A DNA stretch of 57,779 bases from Candidatus Desulfaltia bathyphila (GTDB lineage Bacteria > Desulfobacterota > Desulfobacteria > Desulfobacterales > ETH-SRB1). The DNA is taken from NCBI GenBank assembly GCA_014381545.1, contig JACNLL010000026.1, positions 1 to 57,779 of the forward strand, given 5' to 3'. Position numbers and translations under genes: made by a program. The notes beneath the pieces are model-generated. The model searched no databases and was not told the origin of the DNA. It worked only from the letters and a program-made list of their open reading frames with translations. Below, piece after piece: positions 1 to 10,302 of the stretch. Numbering within the stretch: the first letter of the stretch is position 1; every line of letters starts with the position of its first letter.

Positions 1-2
1 TC

Positions 3-632
3 GGAATACTGAATAACCAGATCAATTTAGGCGGCCTCGGGAAGGTAGTGGCATGCTGGATCGGAACTCCCACAGGCGCAGTAATTGTATCCATCCCTCT
101 CTACTATGCGGTGGCGGCAATATATAATAAACTTCACCTGAGTGTCTTCAGGTCGGACAGCATGCTTCGCTTTGGCCTGGTTGCTGCCGGGTCATATGGC
201 GCCTATGCCCTGGGAGCCAATAACGTAGCCAATGTAACAGCCGTTTTTGTTGGCGCCGGGCTCATAACAGTATTTCTTGCCACTCTTATTGGAGGGGTCA
301 GTATTGCCCTGGGCATTATAACATACAGCAAGCCGGTTATGGAGACAGTGGGCAAAAAACTTGTGAAGCTTGATCCGTTCTCGGCTTTTGTAGTGGTTCT
401 GGCTGGGGCTATTACAGTGCATATCTATACCATTATCGGTGTTCCTGTCTCAACATCTCAGGCTGTGATCGGAGCAGTGATCGGCATCGGCATCGTAAAA
501 GGCGCTCACACTGTCAGCAAAAAAACACTGAAAAATATTCTCCTGGCATGGATTCTTACCCCTGTTGTAGCCTGCTTTATTGCCCTGGTTATCGATTTTG
601 CATATAATTTACATTACATCCCGCCACAATAA
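3..632 (+). CDS. Inorganic phosphate transporter, PiT family (5' end outside window)
   Basis: Frame is open to the left window edge; C-terminal membrane protein with repeated GANNVANV and GVPVSTSQAVIGAVIG motifs typical of PiT permeases. Confidence 0.88.
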   Translation, partial: GILNNQINLGGLGKVVACWIGTPTGAVIVSIPLYYAVAAIYNKLHLSVFRSDSMLRFGLVAAGSYGAYALGANNVANVTAVFVGAGLITVFLATLIGGVSIALGIITYSKPVMETVGKKLVKLDPFSAFVVVLAGAITVHIYTIIGVPVSTSQAVIGAVIGIGIVKGAHTVSKKTLKNILLAWILTPVVACFIALVIDFAYNLHYIPPQ

Positions 633-687
633 AAACAGGTGTTAGGTGTTAGGTGTTAAGCAAAAAAAGCAGCATAAAACAAACAAA

Positions 688-1545
688 ATGATTATAGATT
701 TTCATACACACATTTTCCCAAAAGAGATACGTAAAAACAGGGAAAAATATTTCCAGTCAGAACCTGCTTTCGAGCTTTTGTATGGCAGAACTGGATCAAA
801 ACTGGCCGGAGTCGGTGAACTGATTGATTCAATGGACAGCCGAGATGTGGATAGATCTGTAATCTTCGGCTTTCCCTGGAAAAATTCAGATACATTTAAA
901 AAACATAATGATTATATCATTAAATCAACAGAAAGATACCCCGGCCGCCTTACAGGTTTCTGCTGTGTTGATATATTCAGCAGGGAAGCAATACCGGAAG
1001 TTATGCGGTGTCTTGAAAGCGGGCTTTCAGGTGTAGGAGAGCTTGCCCTTTATGAATCCAGCCATGAATCCGGCATTGATGAAGAATCCATAAACAGGCT
1101 GGAGCCTGTCATGGAAATCTGCCTTGATAAAAACCTTCCTGTTTTAATCCATACCAATGAGCCTATAGGCCATCAATATCCTGGCAAAACTCCAAACACT
1201 TTCAGGCAGATTTACAGACTGATAACAAAGTTTCCGGAAAACAAAATTGTTTTAGCCCACTGGGGCGGTGGGATATTCTTTTTCAGTCTTCTTAAAAAGG
1301 AAGTAAAAGAGAGCTTTAATAACGTATATTTTGACACAGCAGCGTCCCCTTTTCTTTATGATGCAAAGATATACAGGATTGCAATTAATGTCCTGGGACA
1401 GGACAGGATTATCTTTGGAAGCGACTTTCCGCTTTTAACACCGGCAAGATATTTCAAGGAGCTTGAGCGAGCCGGACTTACAAAAAGCGAAATCGACTCT
1501 ATTTGCGGAAAAAACGCAGCAAGGTTGCTTAATGTTTTATTTTGA
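688..1545 (+). CDS. Amidohydrolase-family (TIM-barrel) metal-dependent hydrolase
   Basis: MIIDFHTHIFP N-terminus, VLAHWGGG and IIFGSDFPLL motifs; start moved to internal ATG because the upstream part of the ORF is repeat sequence. Confidence 0.8.
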   Translation: MIIDFHTHIFPKEIRKNREKYFQSEPAFELLYGRTGSKLAGVGELIDSMDSRDVDRSVIFGFPWKNSDTFKKHNDYIIKSTERYPGRLTGFCCVDIFSREAIPEVMRCLESGLSGVGELALYESSHESGIDEESINRLEPVMEICLDKNLPVLIHTNEPIGHQYPGKTPNTFRQIYRLITKFPENKIVLAHWGGGIFFFSLLKKEVKESFNNVYFDTAASPFLYDAKIYRIAINVLGQDRIIFGSDFPLLTPARYFKELERAGLTKSEIDSICGKNAARLLNVLF

Positions 1546-2673
1546 CGTGTCCGGAGGAACAAATACTTCCGGCTTTTCGGTCGGCAATGTCTCAACGTAA
1601 AGTGACTGGCTGGGAAATGCAAAGGATGTTCCCGACCCTTCAACAATTTCCTTAATCCTGTAAGCCAGAGTTTCCTTTATCTCCAACCATCTACCCCATT
1701 CAATTGTTTTGGTAAAGCAATAGACCATAATGTCAATCGAAGAATCGCTGAATCTGTCAATTCGCACAAACATCGGGGCATTGGGAGGCTTTGCAAAATC
1801 ATCACCTTCTAAAATGTACTGCTCAATTGAATCTCGAATCTGCCTGAGCTGCTTGACTGTTGTTCGATACTCCACACCGATTATCCAATAAATCCGCCTG
1901 TAAGTCATAGAACTGAAATTTACCACCGAATGATCGGAAAGCTGTGAGTTCGGCACAAAAACCGGCGCTTTATCAAAACGACGAACCACAGTGGACCTAA
2001 AACCTATGGTCTCGACCGTACCCTCAACCACACCATCAACACGTATCCAATCGCCGATATTGAACCTTTTTTCTGCAATAATAAGAATGCCTGAAATCAG
2101 ATTTTTAAACATGTCCTGGGCGCCAAGCGCAACAGCCACACCAAGCAGCCCCACTCCGGCAATAATCGGCCCAATTTTTATTCCCCAGATTTCAAGTATG
2201 GTTGCCGCTCCAATGAAGATAAAAACCGCCCTGATTGCCTTTAACAACCAATCCACCATTGAGGATGTAAAAATGTTTTCGAGTTGTTTTAACAGGAAGG
2301 AAAGCGGTTCAACTATATTTACAAGCCCCCAAAAAATTACAAATACAATAAGAGATCGGATTAACTTATCGGCGATTATCTCTATCCCCCCTTCCAAAGA
2401 AAGATATTCGACAGCAAAAAAAAGGCCTAAAACAACCGGGATAAATTTAACCGGTCTTTCGAGAGCTTTTAAGACATTATCGTCAATAGCGGTTTTAGTT
2501 GCTTTTGTTAATGCCTTGAGTCTGCTAAGAACAAATTTGGCAAATAATCCGCGCAAAAGAATAAAAGCAAAAAAAATCAAGATGGCTATAACCAATCTGC
2601 CCATATCGATCCCCAGCAGCCCGTTTTCCCATACATCGATTACCAAAAACCAAAATTGCTTAAGTTTATCCAT
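1537..2673 (-). CDS. MscS-family mechanosensitive ion channel
   Basis: GVGLLGVAVALGAQDMFKNLISGILIIAEKRFNIGDWI motif; GGAG ribosome-binding site before ATG at 2673. Confidence 0.88.
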   Translation of the reverse strand: MDKLKQFWFLVIDVWENGLLGIDMGRLVIAILIFFAFILLRGLFAKFVLSRLKALTKATKTAIDDNVLKALERPVKFIPVVLGLFFAVEYLSLEGGIEIIADKLIRSLIVFVIFWGLVNIVEPLSFLLKQLENIFTSSMVDWLLKAIRAVFIFIGAATILEIWGIKIGPIIAGVGLLGVAVALGAQDMFKNLISGILIIAEKRFNIGDWIRVDGVVEGTVETIGFRSTVVRRFDKAPVFVPNSQLSDHSVVNFSSMTYRRIYWIIGVEYRTTVKQLRQIRDSIEQYILEGDDFAKPPNAPMFVRIDRFSDSSIDIMVYCFTKTIEWGRWLEIKETLAYRIKEIVEGSGTSFAFPSQSLYVETLPTEKPEVFVPPDTSK

Positions 2674-2704
2674 GATATTCTCCAAAATTTTATGCCCTAT
2701 TTTT

Positions 2705-3394
2705 TTATTCTTCACTCCCGGCCGATAAAATCGCCTGCAGGATTGGTTGAATTTTAAGCCGGTGTTCAGGTGGTATCATCAAGGCCGGTATGGATCGGTT
2801 TGATATCAGGTTGTTTTCCGCGCAATTTGAGACACCATCTCTGTAGTTCTGGCGGGCTTCACTTGATTCAAAATAAAGCAGCACATCAATCAGATTTCCA
2901 GAACAACCCTGCGAATCAATATGTTCAATATACTGTAAAAATATATTGTTTACACTAAGAATAAACTCATCAACCTTGGCATAACCTTTTTCACTGCAAC
3001 TGTGTTTTGAAACAAAGCATCTGCATCCAAACGGTCTGACCTTATAAACCGGACATTGTCTGTCTGTTAAAATCGGGCACTCTCCCCAAGAATAACAGCT
3101 CTTTTCATCCGGGATATCCTTTTCAGCAATGGATAATTCAGCAAGCAAGTTTGTGGTTATGCTGGGCTGAAATCGCCTTTTATGCAAATCTTTCTGAATA
3201 ATATCAAACAAATACGCTTTTCCATCCGATATTAAACAATCAACAATCCTGTATCCCTCAAGGGTCGTCAATGTGACATTCCGGGTGCAACAAGTATAAC
3301 AATATTTTTTGCATGCCACGTCCAGGTTGCCGGCAAAATCATCATAAATTTTATAAATTTTCTCCAGAACATCCAGTTTTTTATTTAAGTCCAT
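2705..3394 (-). CDS. YkgJ-family cysteine-cluster protein
   Basis: CKKYCYTCCTRNVTLT...CPVYKVRPFGCRCF cysteine arrangement. Confidence 0.65.
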   Translation of the reverse strand: MDLNKKLDVLEKIYKIYDDFAGNLDVACKKYCYTCCTRNVTLTTLEGYRIVDCLISDGKAYLFDIIQKDLHKRRFQPSITTNLLAELSIAEKDIPDEKSCYSWGECPILTDRQCPVYKVRPFGCRCFVSKHSCSEKGYAKVDEFILSVNNIFLQYIEHIDSQGCSGNLIDVLLYFESSEARQNYRDGVSNCAENNLISNRSIPALMIPPEHRLKIQPILQAILSAGSEE

Positions 3395-3545
3395 TTGCAG
3401 TCCTATAATATTCAAACTCTCTGCTTAAAGAGCTTGACTTGAGATGAACCACTGAGTAATTTTGATGGTATCTTAAAAAGTCTAATTCATCCTCTTAACA
3501 CGAGGCACTTAACACTTTTTTTAAAAACATTATACGAAGGATATT

Positions 3546-4652
3546 ATGAAAAGCAAAGTCTATTTTATCGATCTAAGGGCCGGTTATAAGGAAAATCTGC
3601 CCCAAAAGATCGCAAGGCTTCTTAAAACAGCCGGCATTTTAAAAATTATCAAAAAAAGAGACCTTGTCGCAGTCAAGCTCCATTTCGGAGAGTCAGGCAA
3701 TACAGCCTTTATCCGGCCTGTATATATTCGAAAGATAGTGGAAACCTTAAAAGGGATCGGCAGCATACCGTTTCTGACAGATTGCAACACACTTTACGCC
3801 GGCACGCGAAGCGATGCTCCTAATCATCATGCAACAGCTATCTCCAACGGTTTTGCCTATTCTGTGATAAATGCTCCCGTTATTATTGCAGATGGTTTAA
3901 GGGGACAAAGTGAGACCTGTGTCACTATAAATCAGAAGAATTTTAATAAGGTTTATATCGGATCTGAAATTATCCATGCGGATTCTCTGTTATCGGCGGC
4001 CCATTTCAAAGGTCATGAACTTTCCGGTTTTGGAGGAACCATAAAAAACCTGGGCATGGGATGCGCTTCACGAAGGGGAAAGCTGGCCCAGCATTCAACC
4101 GTAGCGCCAAAAGTGAAAAGAAAAAAATGCGCCGGCTGCGGTGACTGCACAGATCACTGCTCCCAACAGGCCATTTCACTGGCTAAAGAAAAGGCCGTTA
4201 TTGATCAAAAAAAGTGTATCGGATGCGGAGAATGTATAATTATTTGTCCCAACGGCGCAATACAGATCCAGTGGAATCAGGACATACCGGTTTTTATGGA
4301 AAATATGGTCGAATACACAATGGGTGTTTTACAAAACAAGAAAGACAGGGCATTATTTATAAATTTTATCACCGATGTTTCGCCGGCATGCGATTGTATG
4401 GATCATAACGATGCGCCGATTGTCAGGGATATAGGGATGGTTGCCTCAAATGACCCTGTTGCCATTGACCAGGCCTCTGTAGATCTTGTCAACAGTGAGC
4501 AAGCCCTTCCGGGGTCATGCCTTAAAACAAACATAAAATCCGGCGAAGACAAGTTCAGAGGGATCTATCCTGAAGTGGATTGGGAAATCCAGCTGGAATA
4601 TGCTGAAAAGGTGAAACTTGGAAGCCGCAATTATGAGCTGGTCTCACTTTAG
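3546..4652 (+). CDS. DUF362 domain protein with two 4Fe-4S clusters
   Basis: VKLHFGESGNTAFIRP and HFKGHELSGFGGTIKNLGMG motifs, plus two CxxCxxCxxxC ferredoxin motifs. Confidence 0.85.
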   Translation: MKSKVYFIDLRAGYKENLPQKIARLLKTAGILKIIKKRDLVAVKLHFGESGNTAFIRPVYIRKIVETLKGIGSIPFLTDCNTLYAGTRSDAPNHHATAISNGFAYSVINAPVIIADGLRGQSETCVTINQKNFNKVYIGSEIIHADSLLSAAHFKGHELSGFGGTIKNLGMGCASRRGKLAQHSTVAPKVKRKKCAGCGDCTDHCSQQAISLAKEKAVIDQKKCIGCGECIIICPNGAIQIQWNQDIPVFMENMVEYTMGVLQNKKDRALFINFITDVSPACDCMDHNDAPIVRDIGMVASNDPVAIDQASVDLVNSEQALPGSCLKTNIKSGEDKFRGIYPEVDWEIQLEYAEKVKLGSRNYELVSL

Positions 4653-4685
4653 GTAGCCGTTCACGGCTTAGGTTTTTTTACCAAA
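4653..4685 (+). terminator. Possible weak intrinsic terminator after the DUF362 gene
   Basis: AGCCGttcaCGGCT hairpin followed by a short T-run (GGTTTTTTTA). Confidence 0.3.
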
Positions 4686-4886
4686 CCATCAACTTTACCT
4701 AAATTATGAAACAAAACACTAATGTTTAGATTGACATATCAGATCAATATTAGATATAAAATTTTGTTGGCTGTTGACTTTTTGCCGTCGGTTTAATATT
4801 TTATTTTTCGTGCAAGTTTGATGAATTCGTAAAAAATACAAGGTGTTACTTTAACCAATTACAAGAGGGTGCGAAGGAGAAAAAGG

Positions 4887-7334
4887 ATGGCAGAAAAACA
4901 TGATAAGGCATTGATTCTCTGGTTTGATGATATTTCTATCGAGGATATCCCCATGGTTGGCGGGAAAAACGCTTCACTTGGGGAGATGTATCAAAAACTT
5001 ACTTCCAAAGGTGTGACTGTGCCGCACGGCTTTGCAATCACCGCATATGCATATCAGTACCTTCTTAAATCAGCAGGCATAGAAGATGGCATAAAGGATG
5101 CGCTGGCCGGACTGGACACCCATGACATGAAAAATCTCCAGGAACGGGGCAAAAAGGCCAGAAATATCATCCGCTCTGCCGAGTTCCCGGACGATCTCCG
5201 GCAGGCTATTGTTGAATCATACAAAAAAATGGAAGAAGAATACGGCGCCGATGTAGATGTGGCTGTCCGGTCCTCCGCCACGGCAGAGGATCTGCCTGAC
5301 GCTTCCTTTGCGGGCCAGCAGGAAACCTTCCTGAATGTCCGGGGCCCTGACGATTTGATTGACAACTGCCGGAAATGTTTTGCCAGCCTGTTCACAAACC
5401 GCGCCATTTCATACAGACACGACAAGGGGTTTGGTCAGTTTGACGTATATCTCTCCATTGCAGTTCAAAAGATGATCCGAAGCGATTCCGCGTCTGCCGG
5501 AGTTATATTCTCCATTGACACTGAAAGCGGTTTTAAGGATGCGGTCTTTATTACCGCTTCATGGGGACTCGGGGAAAACGTGGTGCAGGGAGCTGTTAAT
5601 CCTGATGAATATTATGTCTTTAAACCCACCTTAAAAAATGCCAAATGTCCTATAGTCGGCAAAAGGGTGGGAAGTAAAAAAATCAAGATGATATATAATA
5701 CATCCGGAGGCGGCAAGGAGCCGGTCAAGAATATTGATACCACACTAGAAGAACGGGGAAGCTATGTAATAAATGATGATGAAATCATTCAGCTTGCCAA
5801 ATGGGCCTGCATTATCGAAGATCATTATGAAAAAGCCATGGACATTGAATGGGCAAAAGACGGTGATGGCGTTAATGTCGGCACTGGCGAGCTTTTCATC
5901 CTCCAGGCAAGGCCCGAGACCGTTCATTCACAAAGCACAAAAAATGTCCTGGAAACCTATGTGCTCAAGGAAACCGGCAATGTTATTATAACCGGACAGG
6001 CTGTGGGAACCAAGATCGGCCAGGGCAGAGCCCATATTATTGAAGATACCGCACACATACATAAATTCAAGAAAGGGGAAATTCTGGTTACAGACATGAC
6101 AGATCCTGACTGGGAGCCGATAATGAAGATTGCCGGCGCTATTGTCACCAACAGGGGCGGGCGAACCTGCCATGCTGCAATCATCTCTCGTGAGCTGGGA
6201 ATTCCGTGCGTAATAGGCACTGTGAATGGATCTGAGGTTATTAAAACCGGCACAGACATTACTGTTTCCTGCGCAGAAGGTGAAACAGCCAATATATATG
6301 AAGGGCTTTTAAAATTCAAAATAGATAAACTCGATCTTGATAAAGTGCCTGCAACCAAAACAATGATCATGATGAATGTCGGAATCCCGGAAAAGGCCTT
6401 TAGCGAATGCCAGATTCCCAATGAAGGTGTGGGGCTTGCGAGAGAAGAATTTATTATCAATTCACATATCGGAATTCATCCGCTGGCCCTGTATTACTTT
6501 GATGATCTCAAAGCCAAAGCCGCTGCCGGCGACGCTGAAATAGCTGAAATTGTAAAAAAGATCAAAGCGCAAACCACGGCTTACCCTGATGACAAAAAAC
6601 AGTTTTTTATTGACAAACTCGCCGAAGGCGTTGGCCGTATCGGCGCAGGCTTCTACCCCAAGGACGTAATTGTCCGGCTGTCGGATTTTAAAAGCAACGA
6701 ATATGCAAATTTAATCGGCGGAACCTTATATGAACCTGAAGAAAGCAATCCCATGATAGGCTGGCGGGGGGCTTCCCGTTATTATGACGAAAAATACAAG
6801 CCTGCTTTTGAACTCGAATGCATGGCTTTGCTCAAGGCGCGCAATGATATGGGGCTAACCAACATCAAATTGATGGTGCCGTTCTGCAGGACTCCTGAAG
6901 AGGGACGCAAGGTAATTGAGGTTATGAAGGAATTCGGACTTGTTCAGGGTGAAAATGATCTTGAAGTCTATGTGATGTGCGAGATACCGAGCAACGTGAT
7001 CTCAGCAGATGCCTTCTTCGATGTCTTCGACGGGTTCTCCATCGGCTCCAACGACTTAACCCAGCTTACCCTGGGACTGGATCGTGATTCAGATCTTGTT
7101 GCCCATATATTTGACGAGCGAAACGAGGCTGTTAAAACCATGGTGCGCATGGTAATTGATGTAGCCAAACGCCGGGGCAAAAAGATCGGGATATGCGGCC
7201 AGGCTCCAAGTGATTTTCCGGAATTTGCCACGTTCCTCGTTGAATGCGGCATCGATTCCATGAGCCTGATCCCTGATACTGTTATTAAAACAAGGCTGGC
7301 GGTGGCAGCAAAAGAAAAAGAATTAGGGATATAG
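4887..7334 (+). CDS. ppsA: Phosphoenolpyruvate synthase
   Basis: MVGGKNASLGEMY, VRSSATAEDLPDASFAGQQETFLN, GGRTCHAAIISRELGIPCVIG, GSNDLTQLTLG. Confidence 0.95.
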   Translation: MAEKHDKALILWFDDISIEDIPMVGGKNASLGEMYQKLTSKGVTVPHGFAITAYAYQYLLKSAGIEDGIKDALAGLDTHDMKNLQERGKKARNIIRSAEFPDDLRQAIVESYKKMEEEYGADVDVAVRSSATAEDLPDASFAGQQETFLNVRGPDDLIDNCRKCFASLFTNRAISYRHDKGFGQFDVYLSIAVQKMIRSDSASAGVIFSIDTESGFKDAVFITASWGLGENVVQGAVNPDEYYVFKPTLKNAKCPIVGKRVGSKKIKMIYNTSGGGKEPVKNIDTTLEERGSYVINDDEIIQLAKWACIIEDHYEKAMDIEWAKDGDGVNVGTGELFILQARPETVHSQSTKNVLETYVLKETGNVIITGQAVGTKIGQGRAHIIEDTAHIHKFKKGEILVTDMTDPDWEPIMKIAGAIVTNRGGRTCHAAIISRELGIPCVIGTVNGSEVIKTGTDITVSCAEGETANIYEGLLKFKIDKLDLDKVPATKTMIMMNVGIPEKAFSECQIPNEGVGLAREEFIINSHIGIHPLALYYFDDLKAKAAAGDAEIAEIVKKIKAQTTAYPDDKKQFFIDKLAEGVGRIGAGFYPKDVIVRLSDFKSNEYANLIGGTLYEPEESNPMIGWRGASRYYDEKYKPAFELECMALLKARNDMGLTNIKLMVPFCRTPEEGRKVIEVMKEFGLVQGENDLEVYVMCEIPSNVISADAFFDVFDGFSIGSNDLTQLTLGLDRDSDLVAHIFDERNEAVKTMVRMVIDVAKRRGKKIGICGQAPSDFPEFATFLVECGIDSMSLIPDTVIKTRLAVAAKEKELGI

Positions 7335-7425
7335 AAAAGTTGACCAGCCTTCCAGCCTCTGAACCGTGAACTGTACTTACTTCTTAACTCTTCTCTTTTT
7401 GCCGGGAGTAAGCCTGATTCCCTTT

Positions 7426-7934
7426 TCATATACTTTGATTAAAACCGGTCTCTTCAGCTCCGCTGTCCGCAGTCTGCCACGGATACATAGCTCCCTCGTA
7501 ACCGTTTTGAGCGGCATATCTTTTTGCGTCATTCAGACGGTTGTACCTGTACATGAGAAGCGCCCGGGTGATTTCCGGAAAACGGAAATTATAAAAAGGC
7601 AGTATATAAAGTTCATCCCAGAAAATATGCCCCCTGTATGCTTCACCGTGAAGCCCCCGCGCGGGCATTCCAGCATCAATAACTGTGTTGTGAGGGGATG
7701 CCGTAACCAGCAGGTGATAAATATGCAAACGCGTGGTTTTTTGCACAAACCTGTCACCGCTGATCCTAATGTCGGCTCTATCCCAGAGAGATTTCAAGGT
7801 ATGTTTTCCTTCTCGGCGTTTTTTTTAAGAAAGCCATTAAACATGCTTTCCCAGGCCAGCGCATGCACACGGGCCGTCCCTGTTATAACGCCGTCCAGAT
7901 CAAAAATAACACCTTTCATTTTTGTTAAGGCCAT
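7426..7934 (-). pseudogene. Remnant of a beta-phosphoglucomutase (HAD) / GH65 phosphorylase fusion
   Basis: HAD N-terminus [27 protein letters not shown] stops after about 45 aa; the next frame encodes a GH65 core fragment ([23 protein letters not shown]...[19 protein letters not shown]) that is also truncated. Confidence 0.75.
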
Positions 7935-7994
7935 TACATCCTTCCTTTTTTCCATATTTCCGCTATATAGTGCCTGAACAAAAACCCCACTTTT

Positions 7995-8074
7995 TGTCAT
8001 TTCGACCAAAGGGAGAAATCTTAAATTTCAATATTAACAATAGGCTAAGATTTCTCGCTCCGCTCGAAATGACA
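7995..8074. repeat. 80-bp palindromic intergenic repeat
   Basis: TGTCATTTCGA-n7-GAGAAATCTTA ... TAAGATTTCTC-n7-TCGAAATGACA inverted arms. Confidence 0.85.
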
Positions 8075-8139
8075 GCTGCAGACTTCGCCATAGTAGCCTA
8101 TGGCTACGACGGCTGAATTGGATAGTTTTCATTCAGACG

Positions 8140-9384
8140 CTATATAGACAAAAAACTCAGAATTGCTACAAGCATATCCGGCTCAGGCACAATAATGGAA
8201 TTCGGACATATATATTTCACCTTTCCAGCAAGCTCATTATCTTTTGTCACAAAAATCGACCACGTATCCTCTGTTTTATCTGAAAACGCTTTTATCATCG
8301 GAATATCAGATGATGTATCCCCACACACAAGATGGGGTCCTTTTGTCATATCAAAGTTTAATTCCGAATTAAGATATTTTACGGCATCTGCCTTGTCAAA
8401 GTCTTTGACCCCGCATTGAGAAACTTCAATTGTCAAAATTATTTCGATATCAAGACCTGTGTCCTCAATTATAAAATTCTTTCTTTTTGGATCGAGTTCA
8501 AAAACAATTTCCCTAATCTTTTTCAGGAACGCATCTGATTCATCTTCAGATATGGAATTAGTTATATTCTGGCGCGCTATTGTAGTCTGCCCGAATTTTA
8601 GCTGTAATCCGGAGCCGATCAATGAAAATTTCTCAAAGGACGGATCTTTTACCAGATCGGAAAGCCTTTGGTTTAGCTTATCAAGAAGGATTTGCTTTTG
8701 TCCGTCTATATGGCAATATCTTCGTTTTCCGGTAAGATCGATAAATTCTCTGCCCTTTGAAGCAGCGTAAATTAAAGTTTTTTCCGGGCTAACGCTCACA
8801 TCAACAATCCCAAAATTTTCAAGAGGAGCGGAGGTCAAAATTATTGGACAGGCAGTTCTTTTTTTCGCAAAACGGGCAATAAAAACTGAATTATATACAG
8901 ACTGTACAGAGGAGCGGTATCTGCCGCAGTAATTGTTTATCGTGCCGTCGCGATCTGTCATAAAGCAATTAAACTGCATGCCCTTTAATTTCATTGCACC
9001 AATATCCAGATGCATTCGGAAATCAGAATGAATCTTTTCCAGATACTTGATGAATGCCGGTTCGCCATTTTCAAGATAGAAAATATCTTTTTCAAGTTCC
9101 GTGATCTCGTATGTCAAATCGACTGTTATCCTTTTGGAACCGCTTATAACGAGAATTCTTTTTTTCTGCTCAAGAGGAATATTTGCAAGTGAGGCATGTG
9201 CATTCGCCAGCGAGTCTATACAAGTAGAAGTTAGGGGTCTGTTGTTAAAAATATTTTCCACAATCTGCAGGCGCAGGTCTCTGGTCTTAGCCATAAGATC
9301 GTAAAACTGCTTTAACGTAAATATCTCCTGCCGACTTATTATGTCATTGCTCATTAGCATCTCGTCCATAAGAGACCTTTGCAA
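8140..9384 (-). CDS. HAD-superfamily hydrolase, trehalose-phosphatase-like
   Basis: FMTDRDGTINNYCGRY catalytic motif and HLVCGDTSSDIPMIKAF C-terminal HAD motif. Confidence 0.65.
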   Translation of the reverse strand: MQRSLMDEMLMSNDIISRQEIFTLKQFYDLMAKTRDLRLQIVENIFNNRPLTSTCIDSLANAHASLANIPLEQKKRILVISGSKRITVDLTYEITELEKDIFYLENGEPAFIKYLEKIHSDFRMHLDIGAMKLKGMQFNCFMTDRDGTINNYCGRYRSSVQSVYNSVFIARFAKKRTACPIILTSAPLENFGIVDVSVSPEKTLIYAASKGREFIDLTGKRRYCHIDGQKQILLDKLNQRLSDLVKDPSFEKFSLIGSGLQLKFGQTTIARQNITNSISEDESDAFLKKIREIVFELDPKRKNFIIEDTGLDIEIILTIEVSQCGVKDFDKADAVKYLNSELNFDMTKGPHLVCGDTSSDIPMIKAFSDKTEDTWSIFVTKDNELAGKVKYICPNSIIVPEPDMLVAILSFLSI

Positions 9385-9439
9385 AACGTCCCCTTTTGCC
9401 CGATTACTGCGTCAGGCAAAGCCGGAGGCTTGATTTGTG

Positions 9440-9489
9440 AACCGCTCAAAGCGGTTATAAAACTATGTGCCACCTAAAGGTAAGGTGGC
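9440..9489 (-). terminator. Two consecutive hairpins after the ABC-transporter operon, possible transcription end
   Basis: AACCGCTcaaAGCGGTT (9440-9456) and GCCACCTaaaggtaAGGTGGC (9469-9489); no strong T-tract. Confidence 0.35.
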
Positions 9490-9495
9490 CAAATC

Positions 9496-10302
9496 CTAAT
9501 CCCCTAATCCCCTGCCCCCTAATCCAGGCACCAGAGTAATCCTCGGAAATTTACCAGCAGGACTTTCATCCACGAGCAGCTTGCAGTTATATGTCTTCTC
9601 AAGCAACTGACGTGTAAGCACATCTTTTGGTTTTCCCAGGCTTGCGATTATCCCTGCATTGAGCAATAGCAAATGGCTGCCGTACATAGCCGCAAGATTT
9701 ACATCGTGTAATACCACAATAACTGTAAACCCGATTTCTTTTTTCAATTTCTCCATCAAGTCCATTACTTTTACCTGGTGGGCAAGGTCCAGCGAGGCGG
9801 TCGGTTCATCAAGAAGTATGATTTTTGGTTCCTGGCATATTGCCCTGGCGATAAAAACGCGCTGGCATTCGCCTCCGCTCAACTGGTCTATCTTTCTATG
9901 CGCAAGATGGTCAACTCCGGTAAGAGTCATTGCTTTGTCGGCAATTTCCAGGTCCTTTTCCTGCTCAAATCCAAGCATACTTAGATGGGGGGAACGCCCC
10001 ATTAGAACAAGCTCGGTAACAGTAAATGGAAAATCAAGTCCCGCCATCTGCGGAACAAGGGCAACTGTTTTTGCCAGATCCTTTCTGGTATAGTCTTTTA
10101 AAGGGCGATCAAATATTCTCAGTTTGCCTTGTTTTGGTTTTAGGATTCCGGCAATTGTTTTCATCAAGGTTGTCTTGCCTGACCCGTTTGGGCCGATTAT
10201 GATAAAAAATTCGCCTTCAGAAATCGAAAAAGAAAGATTTTTCAAAACCTCATTGTCGATGTATGAAAAACTTAAGCTTTTTATCTCAACTGCTTTTTTC
10301 AT
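9496..10302 (-). CDS. ABC transporter ATP-binding protein, FecE/BtuD type
   Basis: Walker A GPNGSGKTT, signature LSGGECQRV, Walker B IILLDEPTASLD. Confidence 0.92.
   Translation of the reverse strand: MKKAVEIKSLSFSYIDNEVLKNLSFSISEGEFFIIIGPNGSGKTTLMKTIAGILKPKQGKLRIFDRPLKDYTRKDLAKTVALVPQMAGLDFPFTVTELVLMGRSPHLSMLGFEQEKDLEIADKAMTLTGVDHLAHRKIDQLSGGECQRVFIARAICQEPKIILLDEPTASLDLAHQVKVMDLMEKLKKEIGFTVIVVLHDVNLAAMYGSHLLLLNAGIIASLGKPKDVLTRQLLEKTYNCKLLVDESPAGKFPRITLVPGLGGRGLGD

Noticed and set aside
1991-2728. 245-aa plus-strand ORF opposite the first MscS gene
   Set aside because: Antisense shadow of an MscS ORF with clear conserved motifs; low-complexity Ser/Thr/Ile/Pro composition.
7366-7977. 203-aa plus-strand ORF over the GH65 remnant
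   Set aside because: The opposite strand encodes recognisable GH65 and HAD fragments, so the plus-strand ORF is incidental.
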